A DNA stretch of 64,000 nucleotides from Marthasterias glacialis (taxonomy: Eukaryota > Echinodermata > Asteroidea > Forcipulatida > Asteriidae), in contig OU452229.1 of NCBI GenBank assembly GCA_911728455.2, forward strand, positions 15,162,076 to 15,226,075, in the 5' to 3' direction. Below, in pieces: positions 1-13,888 of the stretch. The notes under the pieces are model-generated. The model worked only from the letters and a program-made list of their open reading frames with translations, was not told the DNA's origin and did not search any database. The stretch's first letter is position 1, and the number at the start of each line of letters is the position of its first letter. Both the position numbers and the translations under genes were made by a program.

Positions 1-238
1 AGGGACTGAAAAACCTAATCCACATGCAAGGCTTTGGTCCAAGGCAGGATTTGGCCCAAGGTCTACAGTGGTAAAGGACAGGGACAGAAACCACGGAACA
101 TTTGATTCCCGACAGTTTTTTTTTTAAATGTACAAATCAATGGGAGACTCTTGGGAATGTTAGTTATCAATTCCATCAAGTTGACATGATTCTCTACAAG
201 TGGTTGGTCGGTTATTTTTTTAAAATCTACTCCCTCAC
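1..238 (-). other. intron 15 (start only)
   Basis: The donor GTGAGG at 238 opens the intron, which continues past the window edge. Nothing beyond ordinary AT-rich intron sequence is visible. Confidence 0.8.
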
Positions 239-395
239 CTGAGGACAAATTGACCACGCTGTCCAATCACTGACCACGCATTCTCCAGAACATGGCTTGC
301 CGCACTGTCTGGTCATGGATGGACGAAACTGTAGGTCACACAGGCTAGAGCTATTGTCTGGTGCATATGATCCTGGTGGGCCACCCATCTTACAT
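239..395 (-). CDS. THSD7A: coding exon 15: end of TSP1 repeat 16 and start of repeat 17 (residues 1059-1111; gene continues beyond window)
   Basis: Acceptor CCATCCCAG|ATGT, donor TCCTCAG|GTGAGG (phase 2 in, phase 0 out). It encodes CKMGGPPGSYAPDNSS, LCDLQFRPSMTRQCGKPCSG and ECVVSDWTAWSICPQ. This matches CKLPCPEDCVISEWGPWTQC in vertebrate THSD7A. Repeat 17 is interrupted here, and the remaining exons must lie to the left of the window. Confidence 0.92.
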
Positions 396-3300
396 CTGGG
401 ATGGGTAGAAAGGAGCAACAAAAAGTTACACAAAAATGAAAATTTGATAAAAAAATCAAACTGGAGTATTCAACAGTATTTCTCAAAAAAAAAAAAAGAA
501 TATTGATTTGTGTATGATTTGTGTAGAGAAGACAATTAGATAGTTGCTATGATTGGGCAGGGCTTATTGTAATGGTTTATGGTAGCACAATCAGGTTATG
601 TCTGAAGTGTTTTCAGCGCCCCAGTCTGGCCACCACTAGAAGAAGAGAATTTTTTATGGAGAAGTTTCTTGTGCAACGAAACAAGAACACGAATAATACT
701 GACGATAATTTACACGCAACATGATGAGGATTCAGCTATTAAAAAAAACAAACAAACCCAAAACCAGCTCTTTGTTTCTGATGTATTTACCCGACTTCAC
801 GACGCTGATGTCCCTGTCCACAGCTCCCATTACCCTGGGTAATCTCACACTCCTGCCATGGTCCCTTGTACCACAGCAGACGACTGTGAGCATCGGAACG
901 ACACGGCAACCTCTGGTATATCTGTCAAATAAAACACACAAAGAAAAAGAGTTCATTTCAGGGATACAGTCTTGAAGATGATTATGAAATTTCTAATGGA
1001 GAAGCTTCCAAGCTCAAAAGTTGTTAAATATTTTCTTAGAATCTTAATAAAGTTATGAACAGTCTTAAAGATGATTGTGCAATTTCTCATGGAGAAGCTT
1101 CCAAGTTTAAAAGTTTTTTTAAATATCTTCTTAAAATCTTAATAAAGTTATGATTCAAAGGAGTCTAAGCACTGGTGCAGCCAGAAAACATCTTTTGTGA
1201 TATCAGGCAATACATCTTTCACGAGTTACCACCGTAAGATGTGTATACAAGCAAACTTTTACAGCACACAAACGGAAGTCGGATAAACCCATTTGAAAAA
1301 AAATTGTCCAGGGATGCTTCTGACAGATGTATTAACATGCTCGGACGTTACATTTGTGTAGCATGCACAGTGCGTGGCACTCACCGTGTTACACTTCGTT
1401 TGCCCTGTAACAAAGGGGGACAAAATGTACTGGAATTCATGCTCAGAATTCTCCCTTATTCTGGGGATTATCCTGTACTATCCAATACAGACCTTTGTCC
1501 TCTTGTAAGACAAACCAGAATTACAGACATCGTTAGGCTGTCACTATCGTATTCGGCATGGGAAGTTAAGTCTGAGATTCCAGCATGTCATGACCAATTA
1601 TCAGCCAGGTCTCACGGCCAAGGTTTGGGCGATTCACAGTGAACAAAATCCACATTTTCTCCAAAGAGAAAAAGACTTCCTGTAACATTTTATGAGAGCG
1701 TTTGCTGTCTGTTCTTGGTTAAGTCATGCTTTCATTTAAGACAACGACATTACCTGTGAGCACGAACAAGTTTAGGAAATCTCGGCAGCTTCCTAAGGAC
1801 TCACCCTGTTGCCCCTCTCTGGAGTTGGACAGGGCCGGCCAACGCTGGATGACTCCTGCATTATCTCCCTCCATCTGATCATCTGTCCAATACCTGATGT
1901 CCTACTACATTCACTCCACGAGGACCAGGGGCCGAGCTGACAATCCTCTGGGCAGGGTATTTCACACATCTCAACCATAAAATCTACGGAAATATTCAAG
2001 ACTAGAGATATTGATATCTAAAATTGCATAAGTTGAGAGGCATGTGTCAAGGAGGCTATTTAGGCTGTTTGCAACTGTCGCTACCTGGTCAACAGTATGA
2101 TTATTTACATGTAGGATGTCTTATAGATTCCTTGCTCCTACCTGTATCACTCCCACACTTCGCAGAGTCTACAATCCGTCCCTCCTCATCCATACACATC
2201 TCTGCTCGGTACCGTACTCCGAGGCCACACCCACCAGACACGCCCCCGGCTGAATCGCCCATCTGACTGCCAGGTTTGGGAGGACCCTTGAACTGGGAGG
2301 GTTCCATGAAGCAATCTGACCATATCCCTGTGGGCTGTAAGCTGTAGGTATGGCACCTGCAGGGACTGGTCTCAGCCAGTGGGTACAGCTCTTCATTGCT
2401 GCACTCGGCTAATCGACGGCTCAAACCTACAAAACAACACAGACAAGATGGATTCCTTTTACTAAAGCACTGATGGTAATAATAATACGCAATTCTTATA
2501 TATAGCGCTTTATCACACCCAATGGGCGTCTCAAAGCGCTCAGTATTTTTTCCTGCAAGGTACGTGGAGTAACATTTTTGAAGTATGAGACCTGTTCCTT
2601 TGCATAGCACCATGTAATGGTTTACAAGGTGCTGTGGTGCAATCTGCAGCCGATCAAACCAGGAACACCGGGGCGAACACCATCTCTTTGCGATAAGTGC
2701 ACTGGGTTCTTTTACGTGCATTACACAACACACAAGACCTACGGCTTTATGTCCAATCCGAAGGACGAAGCAATAATGGTTAAGTGTCTTGCTTAAGGAC
2801 ACAAGTGTCACGACCGGGACTCAAACCCACACTCTGCTGATCAGTAAAGATGATGGTAAAGAACAGCAGTCAAAGGCCTGCACGTGGCACCTGCACGTGG
2901 CAGCAATTTTTATAAGATGTATCGTGGTGTACATTCTAACCATTACAGAGAGAAAAACAAAACAAATATTCTCACCAATTAGTCGCCTCCTTCGGGTCTT
3001 TCTGCCGTTACACGTTTCTGGGCAGTCAGTCCATCGAGACCATTCAGTAAGTTCACATTCTCCCTCACACAGTATATGACACGATTTAGAAGCAGCTAGC
3101 ATTGGAGGGCCATAACGCAGGCACAGGTCAACATCCACTTGCATTCCACCTTCACGTTGGCACTGCACCTCTGCAAGAGGGTGGAATAAAACTCTACTTA
3201 GTAATTTGAACCTATAGACCTTTATCATGCTGCAACAATCTTGGTCATGTTTCCTGTATCCATAATAGTAATATATGCTTATACAAAAAGGAACCAGACT

Positions 3301-6300
3301 ATTTGCCCTTCCAGCCCCGGTTTGGTTACATTGGTTTGAATGGGAGAAAATCAAGATGGCCGCACCATGATAAATGTCTATTGCCAGTGTTGCAGGTCTC
3401 GAGACCTAATTTGTTGAGGTTTCGACTCTTTCCAGGTCTCGATTTTGAAGACTTGGTCTTGGAGCAAAGGTCTCCGGGTCTGGTGTCGAGACCTTTTGAG
3501 CCATTAATTTCATAAGGGTCCCAAAACACACACAAAAAAGAAAAGAAACAGGAACCCAAAAGAATAAAAAATTGTACAAAGCAAAAATTTTCAAACTGGC
3601 TCTGCGGAGTTTTCTTTTTTCTTTGAGGGCGGTGCAGCATGGTCACACTTTTCCCCATACATGTGGCTATGTGACACCTATAGTGAAGTCCGCCTGAAGC
3701 CATCATTTTTGGGAAAAAGCAGCAGTTTAGTGTAAAAAAATCCATTGAAAATGAAGAAAGTTGGCTTTGAATTTTTTTTATTGTTTACAGTACAGATTTG
3801 TCCGAGGTCTCCCCCTAGGTCTTGATCTCACTGAGGAGGTCTTGGTCTCTGATACTGAGGTCTCGGTCTCAGTCTCGGACTTTGTGGTCTTGACTACAAC
3901 ACAACCTATAGTCCTCCACAAGCAACCCAGTTGCCTGTCTTCAAATAGGTAGTCGAGAATCACAACTATTACCCAGTACCCAGCCACAACTCACCTCCCA
4001 AAGTATCCCAGTGCCCCCCTCCCCTCTTCCATGGGTAGTTGACCCCAACCCAACCCAGTACCCAGTCATATATTTACCTCTTGTCTGTAGCCCATCCCCA
4101 CAGGCATCCCAGTTGCCCCTCTGTCTTCCAATAGGTAACTGACAATCACCCCACTGACCAGGTACCCAGTCATATGAGTAGCATGAATCTGGGACCGGGC
4201 ACACCTGGCGCTCTTGAAGTTTTGGGCAAGGCTGGCCTCCGTACTTGTCTCTGTTCAGGATGTAGCGATTTCGAATGTGCAGAAACCCAAGACCTTGGAT
4301 TCATATTTGAAAACAGAATAATCAATAATGAAAATATGAAAATAACAGGGGAAACGTATAATATATTGATTTGTTCACTTAAAAAAATGGCTAGCTTGTA
4401 AAACATTGAGGCGACTAAGAAACACAGAGTTAAGGCGTTTGACCACATCATGGAGGAATAAAATATTGAAAAATGCAGGTGAGCAGGTGCGATCAAATGT
4501 GCTTGGTTTGACTAATGCATTACATTCTTCATTCATTAATGGGGAAGAGGAGACATGGAATCATGGAATGTGAATATTTAAAAACTACTTGAAGAAAATG
4601 ACAGTGAAGAGGTCAGACAACATCCTCATGGAAAAAATGAAAAGCATCCATGCCTGGGATAGTCACACGATTGTCGCCGGTGAGTTGTCTACTAGACTCA
4701 AGTACTGTGCTTCAGCCAGCAGAATGTGATTTTTATGTTCCAGCCGAAAGGTAAATTGTGCTAAATGTCCTGGAGCAATACATGATTAACTTCTAATTGC
4801 TGGACCTAAATTCATAAACCCTGTAAACCCATTTGCCAAACTTAAAAAAACAAAAACAAAACATAAATAAATAAAGAAAAAAAACAAAAAACTATCTTAC
4901 CAGAAACAGGTTACCATCCAACATGCAACATGGCGTAGCGACCGGGGTGTGTATGTGACAGCATTTAGAGCCACAGTCGGCAAATTGAGTGCCAAACTTA
5001 CCCGAGTAAGGGCTTGGGCTGAAAACAAATCCATTTGGCAAGCCTAGAGCCCTGGATTTGCCGACTGATTTTTCAAAAGTTTAATCCTTGTAGTGTGGGA
5101 AGTCCAACTTTGAATTACCAAATTGAATATTCTCGGCAACGTGCGGGCCTCTAAAGCCCTAAAAACACTTAAAGCCATAGAGCGTCAGACCGCCCTTGCA
5201 GAATTTCAGCCCCTTAGGCTTCATTATGGGCATTAGTTTACATGTCCAAAATCAACAACGTTTTTTTATTTTTTGGCAACTTGACGGCCTTTATTTTTTT
5301 AGCCCTGAGAAAACTAAAAATCTTAGAGCGTCTGGGGAATTTGCCTCACTAGAATTGTTGCCCCTATAAACTCCAACAGGGGATTCGTCCCGAGTCCAAA
5401 AGTATTTTAAAGTTTGAATTTGAAAATTAAATGACTATTTTCGGCAGCTTGACGGTCCTCCTTAGACCTGAAAATTCTTAAAACCGTAGAGTGTCCGAAG
5501 GCTTCGCCCCCTGGATCCTCACTAGAATTTGTGTCCATAAATAGCCTACTCCAACAGGGGATTCACAAAAAAGGTTACAGTTTTCAAAGCTTGTGTTTCT
5601 AAAATAAGTCGTCTGCTGGGCATCTCAGGGTTATTTAAAACCTTGGAATCACTCAGGAACCTCATGAGCGGCTTTGCCACCGAACCCCCACGTGTAGTTG
5701 AGTCACGTATCATTTTGTTTTTACTTTCATTTGGTAATGTTAGTCGGCAAATTTAGGCTTCCACACCCCCCCCCCCAAAGAAAGTGCCTTCGCTACGCCG
5801 CTGCCCGAATACCAACATGCAATGAAACTTACATGACTACGACTGGTACCCCATACTTTATTTGATTAGCAAAGAAAATTGCAAAGTAGAATTTCTGCTG
5901 TTCTAAGCAGAAAATATATTTTACTGTGGATTTCTTTGAAAAGCAAAAAGAATTACCAGGGTAGTTCAGTCTCTGTGTAAACCCCCCCCCAAAAAAAAAA
6001 AAATGTTTCTGCAAAGCTAGATTTGTTTATGCTAAGTATTTTTGTTTACTGCGCTTACCAGAATTTTAAGAAATTGAGAAGTCTATTGGAACTTCTCTTA
6101 ATGGCTCAATTTAACTCACCAGTTTGGCAGGTTTGTGAACATTGTGACCATTCTCCAAAGCCTGTAACAATGCAGTCTTGGGGGCATGGAATGTGACACT
6201 CACGTACACTGTCTGGTTTCCCCTGTTCACTGCATCTGTAGTTGTTAACCATAAACTTTAATCAGTTGTTGGAGTACTTTAGAAGTTTTTCTTGGTTTGA

Positions 6301-9300
6301 AAAAAAAATAAAAAATGGCAGCAAACATTCTTATAGAGGGTTCTTCTAAATCAGAACGTATTTGGTGTTAAAAGGCAAAGTTAAACCTTTCACATAACGG
6401 TAGTCATAAGGATCTTGTGCATAATGAGAAGAGTAAAGATTACATCTTTGTTTACATCAAATGGACACATCTTGGGTAAATAAATGTAATAAAAATAAAA
6501 TAAATAAAGCAATGACATGGGACCTGAAGGATCAAAGTATGAACTTACAAGTACATTTGAAAGTGAACGAATATCAACTCGGGCTTACCTTTTCTCTGGT
6601 GCCTCTTTATTTTGCACGGTCCGGACGCACACCATGGATCTGGTCTTGCGCCCAACGGAACACATCCCTTCAACCCCCACCAATGGTACAGGTTTCAGAC
6701 CACCTAGACATTCACTCCACTCTGATGTGCTCCAAGCAAACTGAGCACAGCTGTGTTCGTTACAGGCTCTGGTCTCTATAAGATGCCTAGTGAGAGGGCA
6801 CTCATGGCCTCCTGTTACCATCAGAAACAATGAGAAAAGCATTCACACAGTTACTGACAAAGGCACGGTTGTCTAACAATAACTTTATATGTAAATTGTA
6901 ATTCAATTTCATTCAAGTAAAAAAAAAAAAATCGCCTTCTCTGTTACAATACATCGGTGCATAGTGCACTTTTGAGCATGTCCACAATTCCCCACATTAA
7001 GATGACCACACAGGTAGCAAAAATCTGGTTTTCTAAATACTTTTCAGTACCTTTCAGATGTTGACGTATGCTGTTCATCATCAGCCAGGGTTGCAGTCAA
7101 GTACTTTGCAGTCAAATGTCAAGTACTGCAAAGTACTAGGGTGGCGGAGTAGTACTCGAGTCTGAGTACTTTGGCCATCGAGTATGAGTACAACTATCTG
7201 ATTACGGAATGTTCTGATATCTGAGTACTGAGGCCAACAGCCGAGTACCAAGTACTTGGATCTCCAAGTACGAGTACCAATACTTTATAAAAGAATACTG
7301 CAAAATGAGGTTAAAACTTTGTTTTAATTTTTGTTTTTAAACTAATATTTAGATGACAATGTGAGCTAAATATCTTTTAAACATGAATACATCATAGACA
7401 ACTGAAGTTTTACTTTTTCCCTGAGCTTTATTCCTCTATTCCTTGCATTTACGCTCATATAGGGAAAGTGGAAAGGAATGTGATATTTTGAAAACGAGTA
7501 CTTAAAATCAGAGTCCGGGTATCCAGTACATGACTTCGAGTACAGATTATTCTTCAGTTGAGTATCGAGTATGGATTTTGCATATGAGTATTTTGCTAGC
7601 TGAAGACAAGTACAAGTATGAGTACTACAACACTGTCAGCTGCAAATCTCAATGCAGTCAAGAAAATCATTCAGAAAAACAGATTTTGAATGTAAACTGT
7701 GGAAATGCCCTTTCAAGCTGTTTTGAAACCAACTTGGCTTTAAAATCTCTAGCTTTCTGGACATTTAGATATCTCTGGACTTCTTAAGAGTTCAGAAGGT
7801 AAAGTGATTTTGATGTTGAGTACCAATGATGTTGAAAAGTTCTTTTGGATGTAACATAATCGTTCGGGTTAAAAAGGCTGTTGTCATGATTTTAGTTTTA
7901 AATGGAATAACCCTGTTACTACGCGTGCGTGCGTGCGCGCTGGTGGTCACATCACAGTTTGACACAGACAACATCCTTTGTGATTTGCCACAAGCGTGCA
8001 TGTGCAGTAACTGGGTGAGTTCAGCATTCCATGCACAGCCACAGGCCTGCTGTAATCATGATGACACAACCCCTTTAAGCTCAAAATAAATGCATTTTTT
8101 ATCTTCCATACCAGCAGAGGGATACGCCCTGATGTTCCTGTATCTGGTCTGCATGCCGCCTTTACCACACGCATGACTGCAGGGACTCCAATCAGCCCAG
8201 GTATCCACTACACAGTCATTGGGACATGGTAGCCAGCATAAGACAGACGTGTCTGGCTTGGGCGTTATACTCACGCATAGCTCTTCATCAACAGTATCCT
8301 AGGAAAGGTGGAGTGTAAAAAGAGAAAGATGATAGAATGTGTACATCTTTGACAAAAATGTTTGTAGATGCATCTGTGATGGACAAGAATCAAACTACAA
8401 AACAGACCCATGTTCGCAAAGATTATAGCCTTGTTCTGTTAGACTTTTGGGAGGGGCAACTTATTGCGATACTGTTTTCGTAACAGTAAACTACAAGTTT
8501 GCCAGTGGATTTATTGTCCGTCTTGTACCTTTACAGGGATGTGAAAACCAACTAAATTAATACTGTTTATAAGAACTCATGTGAATCGTGCTGTTTAAAG
8601 TAACAAACAAATCTAATCAAAACAGTAGCTGAAAGGTAAGTCAGGCCATTTACGAATTGGCGGCTACGGCTACGGCTGCAGCTGGATTGCTTCACCATCA
8701 TGCGTTGAAGTATAGGATGTCCATAGAAACACCCTTAGGAACAGCCATAGCCGCAAATATGGACACAGCCTACTACTGTTAATGCATACGGGAGATGTGA
8801 CAAAGAGGGTGTCAGAGTTGGGTGGTGTACACAAACCATAGCTGCTTAAAACAGACAGTAGTGCTTAACAATTTTCTGCTAAGCAAAACAAACAAGATAC
8901 CAGTCACAAATAGTACGTGTGACATGGCATTTGGGCTGGTAACCTTATTCTGGTATTGACTTTTTGTGCTTCAGCAACTCCATGAAAATTAGGCCCCCGT
9001 ATGAAACAGCAAATGTGTATTCAACTGCTTGTGTACACATTCCTATGTTGAAAAGGATTGCTGGTCTGTGATCCAGATATCAGTTCACACTTTCCTCACA
9101 AGTCAAGCAGGAAAATGATTCAATTGGCTTGTAACATCACACTCGCTCAAACTTGATTTGTCAAAAAATTGTTCTGTCATCCAAGTATGCCTTGTATTGA
9201 GGAAGCCTACACATACGGAGCCACACAATAAAATCTATATCATCGTGTGTGTTTATGACATTGGATAATGAGATTATGGTAACATAGAAACGGAGGTATT

Positions 9301-10521
9301 GCATTGTGACGTTAATGCAATAAAATGACGTTCTCGCCTTTAGCAGTCTATGAAGACGCGAACACACAACTTAAAATGAACAATTGCCCAGTTTGATATT
9401 TAAGAGATCAAAGCGATAATAACATATTTAACAGTATATTAATAGTCTACAGACGGATGCTTGCAATGCTGAGCAACTAGCTTGAGGTTAAACATGGTTA
9501 AAATATTGAATAGCTATTTTCTTGTAGTAGTCCAGGAAGTTTTTCAACTTTCGTTTGAGACACTGACAAAAAACATATATCCATCAACGATTATTTACAG
9601 TTACTTGAAAAATACTAATGATACAAACATGTATTTTGCATATTGTATGAAGCATACACATCTGTCAAAGTTAGTTCTGAGACAATTTTTGAAAAACAAT
9701 TTTTATGTTTCGGTAAAAAAATCCGGCAATACAACTTTAAGTCTGAACTGAAATAAACACTATATAAACCACTCTTTACAACTTCACCATTACCACATAC
9801 AATTTTCTAAGAAATCCTTAGGGGTAACACCAAAAAAAAAAAATCAATTTATGTTTATTATTTTAAACAGTCATCAAGAAGAAAAAAAAAGTTTTAAATA
9901 AAAGTTATATTACAGAGTGTGTAGAATGTAAGCAATTTCACAAATGTGTTTGCGCAAGCTGAAGCTCTCATCTCCCTCATCTCCCTGCGGCTCTTTAAAA
10001 TATGTAATTTTCTGTGCCTGTTAGTCCATTTCAATATTTTACAGAGAAAGGTGGTTTTTCCTTTCATCATGAGCATAGTATTATGTATAAAACATCCCAA
10101 GGCAATGACTTGGAGAAACGCATCGCTATCGTGCATGCCAAACGAATCAAGTAGACATAGCTATTGATTTTTTTCCTGCTATAAACAAGTTCAAAGGGGT
10201 GCCAGGCGACTCGCAGATCACCTTGACATAAAAAGATAGATACAATATAAAAAATTAAAAAAATTTGACAAGGAAAAATAAAATCACTGTATCCATGGCA
10301 TTTGAGAATGTTGTTATGTCACGATCAAGCACACAAATCCTTATCAATATCCACTGTCATAACCAAGGACTGTTCAGTTTTCAGTCCGAGTGCTTTGCTG
10401 TATTTGCATTCAGCCATAGATAAGAAAGTAAAGGAAGAGAAAACCTCCCTTTCACAAGTACAAGACAAGCGTAATGAACTTCACCAAGCCGGAGGCATTT
10501 ATTTTTTCATTAAAAGTAGAG

Positions 10522-10559
<38 letters not shown>

Positions 10560-13500
10560 TGGGCAGGCTGCTAGATTTGATTTGGGTTCTGCCTTGTGTG
10601 CCAACAAAACAATGTCAACCTTGGTTTCAGCACAAGGAGCAAAGCAATGTTGATTTTTTTTTTTCTCCTTCTGTCTAAAGAAATGAAGAACCCAGGAGAG
10701 AAGAATGAGACAGACATAGACAACAGGGAGCCAAAGCATGGATTAGGCTGGCCTCTACTATAAGGAGAACTGGCAGGTTGTGTACACTTTCAAGCTGCTT
10801 CAACAATTCCCCGAAGACAAACACAAGAGAATTATACATACATTTTTAAAATAGATTTTATTGTTTGTTTGTTTGTTTGATTGAGAGAACTTGCTCATGG
10901 ACACTCCTCCAGCGGCTCTTTTTATTCCGAGTCCAATTAAACTCTCATTATTCAATGTTGGATTCACCGGTTTACCTGGGTGAGGGAACCCCACACTTTA
11001 TGCTCGCACACATCTTTTTGAAAATGTCCGTTAGGTTTATAAAAAAAAATTATATTTGAAAAAAAAAACTAATTAAAAAAAACCCATTTGATTCAATTCA
11101 ACACCTCCATTTCAGATTTAAATAATTTTGATTATATTTTGCTTGTATCAGAATATAAAAAAAATAAAAAAATAAAAAACGAAAACAAATTAAAAACAAC
11201 TGACAAACTAACAGTGAAATATTTGTCCATAATACAGTATATTTTCACTTTTATAGCTACACAAGATAAAACTTTCTGGATCAGTAAGAAGTTTGCTCAA
11301 GTGCAGCTTGAAACTTTCCTGTCTGAGCAACCGTCATCATACTTTATCTGCAAAAATAACTACTGGATTTAATTGAGACCATGATAAAGCCAATTTTCTA
11401 ATCATGCTTTTCAATTTGTTTAAATGCGGACATCAACCTGTGTCAAAATAATTTATACAATAGTTGAACCAGCCTCAAGCTGAAGACCCCTCCCCCTCCT
11501 GAAAAAACACATAAATAAATAAATAAAAAAATAAATGAATAAATAAATAAATAGAAAACAATGATATTAACAAGTGTTTCTGGAATACATATGACTCTTT
11601 AGCTACACAAGCCACTGCACTGAAGCTGATTTGATGCTACACTTCACCAATGGCGTACTCCTTTCTTAAATCCCCTACCAGGCTACATGCGTATTTGCAA
11701 TGGTAATGACCAACTGCGGATGGCAAACTTGTGTTTCCTAAGACTTGATGTCACCAGTATTATCGATGGTTCTGATCATGTTTCTACACTGGCTACATTT
11801 CATCCACATTGTTTATTTATTTATCTTGATGGGGTGGAGGGGGATAAATTAATGTCTTTTGGGGGCAATTTTCTGCCAGCGTGTCTTCTTAACGAGCTCG
11901 GGTATGAATAAAACAAGATTTTGACAATCTGTTTTGCCTGATTATACAGAAATAACGACTCCCTGCAGGAGAAAAAGGGTTAGTAAAGTGCACTTTACAT
12001 GCTTAGGTTCAACACATTATATTTCAATGAATTTCATAGCATAGATGGGAAGGTTCACCAATGGTATTTGGCAAAGTACCGGTACACTCTAAAAACTAAC
12101 TTAGTCAAAACAGCGTTAGTTTAGACCATATTTTGACAAAAATTAGTCAAAAATTGTCTAAAATTACTAATTAAGGCTGTTTTGACTAACTTTTGTTTTA
12201 GAGTGTACATTCCTGCTTTTGGAAGTATACAAATTTAAAACAAGTGTAAAAATGTCTACTTTTTTAGTAAACATAAAATTACATGTGTTGTTTTATGAGT
12301 CATCCGGATGTGGGTTCGAATCCCAGTCATGACACTTGAGTATTCTTGAGCAAGACATTTTAACTATAATTGTTTTAAATAGGGGAAGAGGCAGTTATGT
12401 TTGTCTCAAAATGGATTCATTTACCCCTCCCTGTTCTTAGCTGTGCTGTGAAGAGCTCGCCATGTCTTGTTTATGTGCATTGGGGCAGGTTTCTATCCCT
12501 TCTGTAGCCCACACCTTAAGTGGCCTTTGGGCCTCGTAATGGGTGGAGGGAAAAAAAAACCGAGAAAAAAAAACCCAAAACTGATGCTTAAATCTTGTGA
12601 AAGTACATACGATAGATTTGACTCCTGCTATGAGTTTTCCCCTTCACATTCTGTGAGTTTTGAAGAGGAAGAACAGAAATAGGAATGAAAGACACCCTAA
12701 CCCAAATTTGTGTCTCCAGTCTGTACCACAGGCCTGATTAAAGCCGCATACTGCCAAATCTATACTACGTCACCGTTTTCATGAACCAGCGAATCCGCGT
12801 AAGCAGCAGCAAAACAGCATTTTGAGAAAGGCATTTTTGAAGTTTTCGCATTTTAAAAATTGTATTTTGACCGGTCTTTTTATCGAAAGTATGTAATATT
12901 TTCCATTGATACGGTGGTGTATAAGTTAAATAAGATGGACAGACACCTTTTTATTTCTTTTGATGTTTTGTTACACAGCTGCTAAGCTCAGAAATGATTT
13001 GTCACTTCATGAAATCGCAAAATGCTGAGCACTACATCAAAGGACACCAAATACATTTAGAAAACTGTCAAACAAATTATTTTTGACGGATTCGCAGGTT
13101 CGTGAAAACGGCAATGACTCGTCTGTCCCCATGTTAACAATTTAAACCCCACCGAACATGCAAGAGTGTTTGGTGCTCATGTAATGCCGTGTTACAATTA
13201 ATAATGACAAGCCTACCCATGTCTCTTCTCCTCTGAATTTATCTCTGATCTTCCAGGCAAGATTCATCCCCACGCCATGCTTAAATCACTCCTCACCTTC
13301 CAAACAACGGTAGCAACCTTCTCAAACTCAAAATGTCATTTTGATTTCTCTTCCAATTCCAAACATAGTAGAACCTCACAAATCACTTTTGTTTTTATTT
13401 TCTACTTGTACCACTAGAAAAGTATCATGGGTGTGATAATGGCATTGATAATTTACAATGCAACAGCTGAAAAGACATGATATGCTCAAATGACACCAGC

Positions 13501-13855
13501 TTCGCATTTCATCATTTTGAACACACCCTCCCAACATTTTTTAGTGCTAAATTTGCATGATTTACATCCCATTTTTTGTTGGTTATTTTATTGGAGGAAT
13601 TATTGATGGGACAGGTGATGATAGGTATTATATGAGTGTAGAACAGGAAATTAATCATGCTGTCACATGACAGGCTCAACTGTCTAGTTTTAATCGTTCA
13701 ATTATCTCCTGTCACAGTATAAGGTCAAATCACTTAATATTAAATTGATAAAAATATATATCTCCTGCGACTATACAATCACCTTTGTGATACAAATGTT
13801 TTTTTATTTAATTCAATTTGGAGTGCAAGACTTCTGAAACATACATTTGAATTGA

Positions 13856-13888
<33 letters not shown>

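Larger units (their letters stand above)
3171..4077 (-). other. intron 10
   Basis: 907 bp. It contains the degenerate copies of the exon 10 end (about 3905-4077) and a hAT-like element (3385-3903). Confidence 0.85.

Noticed and set aside
1241..1642. 133-codon plus-strand open frame in intron 13
   Set aside because: No recognisable domain or motif and no sign of splice or promoter context. This length can arise by chance across 64 kb.
2427..2811. Upstream extension of the exon 12 open frame
   Set aside because: The extension lies beyond a strong acceptor and in a SINE-like repeat. Only 2142-2426 matches THSD7.
4230..4255. Alternative exon 10 acceptor at CTGAACAG|AGAC
   Set aside because: Its phase does not fit exon 9 and it would drop the conserved basic strand of repeat 11.
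10800..11560. AT-rich stretch as a possible origin or matrix attachment site
   Set aside because: Composition alone is not evidence, and similar AT-rich DNA occurs throughout the window.
12305..12340. Possible tRNA gene (GGTTCGAATCC)
   Set aside because: Only the T-arm is convincing. No acceptor, D or anticodon stems are found at the right distance.
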